NCBI GenBank assembly: GCA_965204235.1
Contig: OZ241979.1
Span: 1,302,001 to 1,366,000, forward strand
From: JAJDTQ01 sp965204235
Lineage (GTDB): Bacteria; Desulfobacterota; Binatia; UBA9968; JAJDTQ01
DNA length: 64,000 nucleotides
Direction of reading: 5' to 3'
Positions 58,325 to 64,000 of the stretch are shown here, in pieces. Under the pieces are notes generated by a model. The model worked only from the letters and a program-made list of their open reading frames with translations, had not been told where the DNA came from and did not search any database. Positions within the stretch are counted from its first letter, which is position 1, and each line of letters opens with the position of its first letter. The translations under genes were made by a program, and so were the position numbers.

Positions 58325-58471
58325 ATGGCCATGCAAAAAGGCAGTTTGCAGAGACTACTGTCAACTCTTGTTGACGAGTGTGGTTATGACCGAGCCCGCA
58401 AGTCGTTAGAGGACTTGGCTCTTCAGGAATTCGTGTGGGTAAGGGGTCTTTGGGCGACGCCATCGGGGTAG
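58325..58471 (+). pseudogene. short gene cut by ISL3 debris
   Basis: A 48-codon frame starting MAMQKGSLQRLLSTLVDECG, continuing DRARKSLEDLALQE, after AGAGGGGAATGG. The first 34 residues look like a real helical protein. The last 13 read through the end of the transposase remnant. Probably the 5' end of a gene interrupted by the insertion. I do not recognise the family. Confidence 0.45.
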
Positions 58472-59213
58472 ACATCAAGGCCACCGAAGTGGAAGTAGAT
58501 GGCGTTGCGGAAGCGCTGGCGGTTGCGGTAGCCGCGGGCCCGGTATTTCAGCCACTGGATGCCGGAGTTGATCCCTTCGGCTCGGGCGTTGGTCACCCGC
58601 TGGACCACCACAGTGAGGATTCCTTCCAGGTGCTTCCGAACCATGCGGGCCACACGCTTCGCTCTTCCCGCTCGAACTGCCCGTAGAACTCTCGCAACGC
58701 CTCCTTCCCGTGCCCGTCCGACACGTGCAACACCCGCCCCTCCAGGTCGTTCACCGCCGTCACGTACTCGTGCCGCTTCTGGAACGACGTCTCATCCACC
58801 CCCAGCCGCTCCGGCACTTCCACCTGCCGCCGCGCCAATCCCCGCTCCACCCCGCGACGCATCACTCCGTCCACCTCATCCCAACTCAGCCCCATCATCC
58901 CCGCCACCCCCGCAATACTCGCCTGTTGCACCAGTCCAGGATCAACCCCTCGTACAGCGCCGTGAACCGCGACCGCTCTTCCCCCCACGGAACCCGCACC
59001 TGCCTCACCTTGTGCTCCTCACACTCCACCCGCGGAACCCCCGCCTCCAAGACCGTCCGGTACCTGACACGTGTCCAGATGCCGCCACCGCCGCTGCCGC
59101 GTGTCGCACCGGATCCCCCCACGCCCACACTCCGGGCAACTCAACTCCCCTCCCCCGTGACCCACCTGTACCACCACCTCCCCCTCCTCCAGCTTCCACT
59201 CCACTCCCTCCAC
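58423..59213 (-). pseudogene. degraded ISL3-family transposase
   Basis: Pieces of one transposase occur in order in different frames. The N-terminal zinc finger (CPECG...RRWRHLDTCQ) is near 59213-59090. PRVECEEHKVRQVRVPWGEERSRF is near 59050-58970. A central helix-turn-helix and the first catalytic region (LGVDETSFQKRHEYVTAVND, DGHGKEALREFYGQF) are near 58900-58690. The C-terminus (GINSGIQWLKYRARGYRNRQ, RFRNAIYFHFGGLDVYP) is near 58590-58450. About 130-150 residues of the catalytic middle are missing and there are at least two frameshifts, so it is inactive. Confidence 0.85.
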
Positions 59214-59875
59214 TCGCTCTCATTTACATGGATCCGCCCTATCAGGGCACCTCTTTTACGAGGGATCATAGATATTACAACGGGCTGTGCTATGCCGAGT
59301 TCGTAGAAGCTCTTCGAGCAATGAACGACGCAGGTCTGGATCTTGTGGTGAAGCTGGACCAGGATCGTCTTGGCCGTCATCTTCCAGTTCATGCCGCAAG
59401 TCTTGTACGGCGCCGCTTCTTCCCGGACGACGTCCAAGCCGACCTTCCGTAGAAACCGCTGTCGTGCGGGCCACACCGTGCCCGTGGTATCCAACGTCTG
59501 CAATTCGATGCCGACAAAATCCTTCACCTTTCCATCGCGTACCGACACGAGAAAATAATCGACGCTTCCGCTCGGCACGGATACCTCCGGCACGGTGTGG
59601 ATCTCGTTTCCGGGCTCGTGCATGGAAAGGAGATGCAGACAGTCTGTGAATATCTGCCCTCGTTCGAGCAGACGGTACGGACAGATCACGATGGGTCGTT
59701 TGGCTCTGCCGTACAGAACCGAACATGTGCCTATGGAGACTTCCGGTTCGCTCTTCCTGACCTTGATGCACTTGCGGTCGAGAAAAGGGCACCACTGGCG
59801 GCCGAGAACCGTGTCCCACTGCGGGCCCCGCTCGTCCAGCGTCGCCTCACCGAAGAGTTCGAGGACGTCGCTCAT
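59141..59875 (-). pseudogene. NotI-like restriction endonuclease, C-terminally truncated
   Basis: 244 codons starting MSDVLELFGEATLDERG. Four cysteines (29, 36, 51, 65, from CPFLDRKC onward) match the Cys4 iron site peculiar to NotI. The nuclease core shows GSVDYFLVS (Asp106) and VGIELQTLDTTGTVWP (Glu124, Gln126). Similarity ends near residue 183. The rest of the frame is antisense to a methyltransferase scrap and ISL3 debris. NotI itself is near 380 residues, so roughly half is lost and activity is doubtful. The ATG overlaps the stop of the upstream methyltransferase by 4 bp. Confidence 0.8.
59219..59326 (+). pseudogene. fragment of a DNA adenine methyltransferase (D12-like)
   Basis: About 36 codons on the forward strand: LIYMDPPYQGTSFTRDHRYY, then NGLCYAEFVEALRAMN. 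DPPY is the catalytic motif IV of N6-adenine methyltransferases and the residues after it match that group well. Both ends are lost, one to ISL3 debris and one to the truncated NotI-like gene on the other strand. Confidence 0.65.
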
Positions 59876-60951
59876 AAGAGCGTAGCGCTCCTCTCTTCCG
59901 CAATCTCGAGATAATCGCTCGAGAGATCGATGCCGACGGATTCCCGGCCCAATGCGCTGGCGACCGACATGGTCGTGCCTGTGCCGCAGAAGGGATCCAG
60001 GACCAGCCCGCCCACGGGAGAAGTGGCCAGGATCGGGATCTTGCAAATGTCCTCGGGATAGGGAGCGAAGTGGGCCTTTCGCCTCTGGGTGTCCTCGGGG
60101 AGGATGTCCCATACGTCGGAGGGCTTGCTCCCGTTCGGATGATATTTCAGGAAGTAGAAGCCCTTGTCTCTCAGTTCCCTGGCCCGTCCGGAGACCCGTT
60201 CCGAATCGGAATGGGTCGTCCTTTGCCGGCCCCGGATGATCATGCGAAAGTCGGCTATCGAGCCGTTCGCAACACGGCCGAGCATCCCCTCCAATTCATC
60301 GAAGGCGTTCTTCTTCTCGGCCTCGGTGAGTTCGGAGGACAACTCGACCTGCCTTCTGTATCGAACCCCGCGTACTCCGCTGGCCGAGACCACCGCGCCG
60401 TTGACCACCTTCGCCCGCTTGGGCGTGCTGCGGATGGCATCCATGTCGTAGTAGTAACCTTGCGGGGACTTGACGAAGTGGAAGACGTCTTCATGGACGT
60501 TGCGCAGGCGGTCCCTGGTATTGTCGGGGCCTCCCTTGACCTTGTTCCAGACCACGCTGTTCCTGAGGATCCAGCCCTGCCCGTCCATCAACTCGATGGC
60601 AAGACGCCAAGGGATACCCACAAGGTTCTTGTCGGCATAGGAGTCGCCGATGTTGAGCCAGAAGGAACCGGCAGGCTTGAGCACTCGCTTGATTTCGGCG
60701 CATACCGCGCCCAGGTTGCGAATGAAGTCCCGATAGTCCTTTTCGAGCCCGATGCCGCTGTTGGCGTACTCCCGCTTGCCCCAGTACGGAGGACTGGTCA
60801 TGCAGCAATCGAAGACCTCGGATGGAAACTCCCTCAGCACTTCGAGTGCGTCGCCCAGGACGAAGAGCGGCGCCACCCGCGGGGTGTTCAGGTAGTCGTC
60901 CAGCCGTTCCCGCACGGCCGGCGTCGTGACCGTCACAGCTTGCCTTCCCAT
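59872..60951 (-). CDS. site-specific DNA methyltransferase (N4-cytosine/N6-adenine class, beta order)
   Basis: A 359-residue modification enzyme. Catalytic motif IV is CCMTSPPYWGKRE near residue 52, and the S-adenosylmethionine motif DPFCGTGTT is near 313, so IV precedes I (beta arrangement). The SPPY form favours N4-cytosine methylation. The central target-recognition region spans about 160-270. It overlaps the NotI-like nuclease by 4 bp and looks intact, so it is now effectively an orphan methylase. It starts 25 bp after sodC on the same strand, with AAAGGGAG about 13 bp upstream. Confidence 0.9.
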   Translation of the reverse strand: MGRQAVTVTTPAVRERLDDYLNTPRVAPLFVLGDALEVLREFPSEVFDCCMTSPPYWGKREYANSGIGLEKDYRDFIRNLGAVCAEIKRVLKPAGSFWLNIGDSYADKNLVGIPWRLAIELMDGQGWILRNSVVWNKVKGGPDNTRDRLRNVHEDVFHFVKSPQGYYYDMDAIRSTPKRAKVVNGAVVSASGVRGVRYRRQVELSSELTEAEKKNAFDELEGMLGRVANGSIADFRMIIRGRQRTTHSDSERVSGRARELRDKGFYFLKYHPNGSKPSDVWDILPEDTQRRKAHFAPYPEDICKIPILATSPVGGLVLDPFCGTGTTMSVASALGRESVGIDLSSDYLEIAEERSATLL

Positions 60952-60976
60952 ACTACGGGCTTAACTCCCTTTATGC

Positions 60977-61558
60977 TCACTTCGGGGCGGCGGCCTTCCT
61001 CTCCACGACCCCGCAGGCGAGGCGGCCGCCGGCGCCGCCGATGGGTTGGGTCATGTGGTCGTCGGGGTTGGCGTGGATGATGACGGCAGAACCGTCCGCG
61101 TCCAGCAGGGCCGGGGCGCGCTTGCCGTCGGCGACGCTGACGCGGGTGGTGTAGAACTCGGCCGCGCCGGTTCCGTCCGCGGCCACGTACAGGTTGGGCA
61201 GGTCGCCGTTGTCGGGGCCGTCCGGGTTGCGCAGGCCGTGGGCGCGCTTGTCCGGGTTGATGTGTCCCTTGGCGGCCTTGAAGTCGGGGGCGCAACCACC
61301 GACGCTGTGCAGGTGGATCCCATGGGGGCCGGGCGGCAGGCCGGTCACCTTGACGAACAGGAGCACGCCGCCGGGGGTCTGCTCGAACGTCGCTTGTCCG
61401 ATGGCCTTGCCGTCCGTGTTGACCAACTCGGCCGCAGCCATGTCCGCAGCCGTTGCGGGCAGGACGGTCAAGAAAAACGTTTCGAGGGAAGCCAGAACCA
61501 GCATCCCGGCATACGTCATGAGCGCGTTCACGCTTCCTTGCAACCGTTGCTCCGACAT
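60977..61558 (-). CDS. sodC: Cu/Zn superoxide dismutase
   Basis: A 193-residue periplasmic enzyme dismutating superoxide. A long N-terminal export region (hydrophobic core near residues 14-35, cleavage around TAADMAA) precedes the barrel. Copper and zinc ligands are in HGIHLHSVGGC, the INPDKRAHG loop, NGDLPNLYV and VIIHANPDDH. The disulfide partner is in GGRLACGVV. All ligands seem present. Stop is 25 bp before the methyltransferase start. Confidence 0.94.
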   Translation of the reverse strand: MSEQRLQGSVNALMTYAGMLVLASLETFFLTVLPATAADMAAAELVNTDGKAIGQATFEQTPGGVLLFVKVTGLPPGPHGIHLHSVGGCAPDFKAAKGHINPDKRAHGLRNPDGPDNGDLPNLYVAADGTGAAEFYTTRVSVADGKRAPALLDADGSAVIIHANPDDHMTQPIGGAGGRLACGVVERKAAAPK

Positions 61559-61654
61559 GACTTACTCCCTTCTCGTCGGTCCGACGCTCTGAACTACCCC
61601 ACAACCCTCGATTTCCCTCTTCATCCGATCCACAATAGGATACGGACGTCCGGT

Positions 61655-64000
61655 TCAGAATGTACCGCGCTTACGGAGGACAGCCCTCATATCGACCATA
61701 TGGGTCTCTACGAAGCGTAGCCTTGCCCTCCGTTCTCCCAATTCCAAGGGGATCTCAAGTCCGTCTGAAACTGTCAACGCCTCATGCAGTTCACTCATGG
61801 AGGACTTTTCACGCTTTACGAACTCCTCGTACATCGCTGCACATAGAGGGCACAGGGCCACGAACTGGGATTCATGTTCCCTAGGAAAATCCTCGCCGGA
61901 AAGCGCCTCCACTGCTTCAAAATAGTATTCGCCGTCACGCTTTTTGAACGGCATTTCCCTTTGGCAAATCTGACAGATCATCTCACCGTCTCGGTTCGTG
62001 TACTGTTCTCTAAGCCAAGTTTTCGGATCGATTTCTCCCCGTGAAACACGAACGCTTCTTTCCCGTCTCTCGTATTCTTTCTCGCGACTCTCTGCGTGTT
62101 GTTGGGCTGTCCTTTCACCTCTGCGTTCGGGATCCCGAGACGGACGTTCGGGAAACGCCGGCTTCTGGCTCTCGGCCTCCAGTCTTTTCAGGAACTCGGG
62201 ATCGGTTTCCAATTTCTGTGAAAGCCTTTGCGCTACTTCAGGGTTAGGAAAACCCAAGCATTTAGCCGCCTCGCTTCGGCGCTGATAGTCTTGTGTGGTC
62301 TGTTCTCTTTCTCGACGTTCTGCCTCACCACGATCTACCTCGTTCCTTCCGAATTCGATGGCTTTCAGCCATGCCGACCCGGGTTGGTAAAAAAATCCCT
62401 CCGGGAGCAACCCCGCAACAGCGTCGCACGGCTTACGAAAATCATTTGTGCTTCCGTAGGAAGTTTTTTGTGGAACCCACGCGGTTCTTCGCAATCTGTG
62501 AACGAGCGACGAATCGCGGTGTACCGTCGATTGCAAACTGTTTGAGCGATAGCGAGCCTGCAAATGATCGACAGCAACCTCAGTCATTGACCTCCAAATG
62601 AGCTTGGACTTGTCCAAACTGCTTTCACGTAACAATACTTCGAACTCTGGCACATCGTAATCCTGATCTATTCCATACTTATCAGACCAGCCTCCGCTAT
62701 CCCACAGAGATACTCTCTGCGGGTGGCTGGATGGAATCCTCTGTTCTTGAGGCTCGAATCCTGTTTGAGCACCCACTGCCGCGGCGAACTCCCCGAGTTC
62801 TTTTGCCTCAATGCCAGAGTCTTGATACTCAGAAGAGATCTCCCATCTCCGACGATTGGATTCGCCAATGGCCTCATAATAGACCCTCAGACCCGTATCG
62901 AGATACGGCGCATCCAAAAAGACATGCTGGGCCTCTCCCCAATCTCCGTCTTCCAGCTTAAAAATGGAATAGCCGGCAAATAGCTTTGCCTGTTCCAGGT
63001 GTCTTTTCACAAGATCAATGAACATCCTCATATCTTCCACGGGAGGATCGAATGGCTCACTCGAGTATCGGCTCCGCAAAAGCATTTCGACCCGCTCAAC
63101 TTCGCCGACTCTACGAACCCCAATCTCTTCGAGAAACTTGGAAACCCTGTCCCGCTTCTGTTTGTCCGATGGATAAACGCCCTTGGCGACGCGAGGAAAA
63201 TTCTCATTATCATCCGTGTCGTACTCCTGGAAATAAGACTTATTCCCGGGCCGATCCACGCCATCCATACAACGCACGATAGGAAGTTTCTTTAGCTGCT
63301 CCGTTCGATAAAAGCCGGCCAACAACAAGTAGAGACCCTGGAACCACTCATCAGGTTTCGATTCCAGCCATGACGTTGTAGCATCACATCGCGTGGACAA
63401 TGTGTCCAAGAACTTCTCGATTCCCCATTCGGTAATATCCAGATTAGACAGAAAGTCGTCTTCCCGCTGGTTTCTTTGTGGAGGATTGGCAATCCACATC
63501 GGCTCCTCGTAACGGTCGCCAAGAATCGCCACCAGATCCTGGTCCTTGACAAGATTCGTTACTTCACGCGGCCCTCTGAAAACATCAGCCGCGGCCTCGT
63601 GGTTCCCTTGTTTCATTGGAAGCAGTCTTTGGCTTTTGAACGCTTCGATCAGGTCTTGAAAAATTGGCTCGTAGAACGGAGAGAGGGCATCCTTATGATT
63701 GGGAAGGGTAGCCAGAAATCCTACGTTCAGTAATCCTTGGTCTCGTATCGCGGCCATTGACTCTACAACCAACTCAGCAAGATGATCTCGGAAGCGGTCG
63801 TTTTCCGGGCAGTCGCGGACGCTATCTCGTGCGACCGTCGAAGCAAAAGGTGCGTGTAGGTGAAAGCGAAGGTTGGACCTCTCCTTTTCCGCAGGAAAAT
63901 AGATCGAAACCCGTCCCGGAGACAAAGATGTTATCTTCCACTGGGCGTGCTGGCGTCGCCTTCGTTTCTTGCGCGACCTCTTTGGGGTTGTTCCCTGGGT
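61655..64000 (-). CDS. large sacsin-type/HSP90-like ATPase protein, C-terminal part
   Basis: At least 780 codons; the frame runs off the window edge, so the N-terminus (where the GHKL ATPase should lie) is missing. WKITSLSPGRVSIYFPAEKE, then FHLHAPFASTVARDSVRDCP, resembles proteins annotated with a sacsin N-terminal ATPase-like domain. A charged coiled region (residues near 560-640 of the visible part) leads to a C-terminal zinc-finger or HNH-like CQICQREMPF...CPLCAAMYEEF. The sequence is visibly AT-richer than the rest of the window, and codon use is unlike its neighbours, which suggests transfer. Probably part of the defence island; role inferred. Confidence 0.7.
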   Translation of the reverse strand, partial: TQGTTPKRSRKKRRRRQHAQWKITSLSPGRVSIYFPAEKERSNLRFHLHAPFASTVARDSVRDCPENDRFRDHLAELVVESMAAIRDQGLLNVGFLATLPNHKDALSPFYEPIFQDLIEAFKSQRLLPMKQGNHEAAADVFRGPREVTNLVKDQDLVAILGDRYEEPMWIANPPQRNQREDDFLSNLDITEWGIEKFLDTLSTRCDATTSWLESKPDEWFQGLYLLLAGFYRTEQLKKLPIVRCMDGVDRPGNKSYFQEYDTDDNENFPRVAKGVYPSDKQKRDRVSKFLEEIGVRRVGEVERVEMLLRSRYSSEPFDPPVEDMRMFIDLVKRHLEQAKLFAGYSIFKLEDGDWGEAQHVFLDAPYLDTGLRVYYEAIGESNRRRWEISSEYQDSGIEAKELGEFAAAVGAQTGFEPQEQRIPSSHPQRVSLWDSGGWSDKYGIDQDYDVPEFEVLLRESSLDKSKLIWRSMTEVAVDHLQARYRSNSLQSTVHRDSSLVHRLRRTAWVPQKTSYGSTNDFRKPCDAVAGLLPEGFFYQPGSAWLKAIEFGRNEVDRGEAERREREQTTQDYQRRSEAAKCLGFPNPEVAQRLSQKLETDPEFLKRLEAESQKPAFPERPSRDPERRGERTAQQHAESREKEYERRERSVRVSRGEIDPKTWLREQYTNRDGEMICQICQREMPFKKRDGEYYFEAVEALSGEDFPREHESQFVALCPLCAAMYEEFVKREKSSMSELHEALTVSDGLEIPLELGERRARLRFVETHMVDMRAVLRKRGTF

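Overview
This is a GC-rich bacterial chromosome segment carrying about 63 protein-coding genes, several decayed genes, and no rRNA or tRNA that I could recognise. LolA, a TonB-like protein, a lipoprotein cytochrome, PpiD and Cu/Zn superoxide dismutase indicate an outer membrane. Complex I, ferrochelatase and SodC indicate aerobic respiration. The gene mix (nitrogen-PTS enzyme I, RNase J, FtsK, tripartite tricarboxylate transport, D-aminoacylase, NMT1-type binding proteins) suggests a deltaproteobacterium-like or Tectomicrobia/Rokubacteria-like lineage. That placement is inference, and no marker gene fixes it.

Layout. 0-4.6 kb: an alpha/beta hydrolase edge, an amidohydrolase and a ppiD-phosphatase-gloA operon. 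4.8-10.3 kb: the rod-shape operon mreB-mreC-mreD-mrdA-rodA. 10.4-12.8 kb, reverse strand: folE-pepA-trxA. 12.9-16.2 kb: ptsP and a FliA-type sigma factor behind a sigma-54-like promoter. 16.3-22.0 kb: an M48 protease, a fused TctA-TctB permease, and a pduO-fabI-rhodanese operon. 22.2-28.0 kb: a small protein with a perfect (Gly-Cys)14 tract, a lipoprotein cytochrome c, an MFS carrier, a TctC-type binding protein, a D-aminoacylase and a Rieske protein. 28.2-39 kb: hemH, an NMT1 binding protein, plsC-rnj-ftsK-lolA, dksA, a cupin, proC and a TonB-like protein. 39-46.7 kb: an accessory island with an orphan VapB, higBA, two ATPases, a truncated TOPRIM gene and scraps of glmU and hsdR. 46.9-56.8 kb: a ten-gene complex I operon (A, C, D, H-N) with no nuoB, E, F or G. 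57.4 kb: a nitrilase. 58.3-64 kb: a second accessory island with ISL3 transposase debris, a truncated NotI-like endonuclease with an intact partner methyltransferase, sodC, and the C-terminal part of a large sacsin-like protein.

The most striking structural feature is a short mobile element present eight times (consensus about 105-116 bp). It has imperfect 17-bp terminal inverted repeats (GGAAACCCTGAACGATT on the left) and produces 4-bp target duplications, perfect in four copies (CTCG, TTCG, ATAA, CAAG). Some copies are longer because an internal unit of about 34 bp is duplicated or triplicated. Six copies lie just upstream of a gene and point the same way as it, so they probably supply leader sequence.

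The most unusual gene is the (Gly-Cys)14 protein at 22.2-22.6 kb. Its 28 alternating codons use all four glycine codons and both cysteine codons, which argues for selection on the peptide rather than simple DNA slippage. The two islands are rich in broken restriction and defence genes, and the eastern one is visibly AT-richer than the rest of the window.
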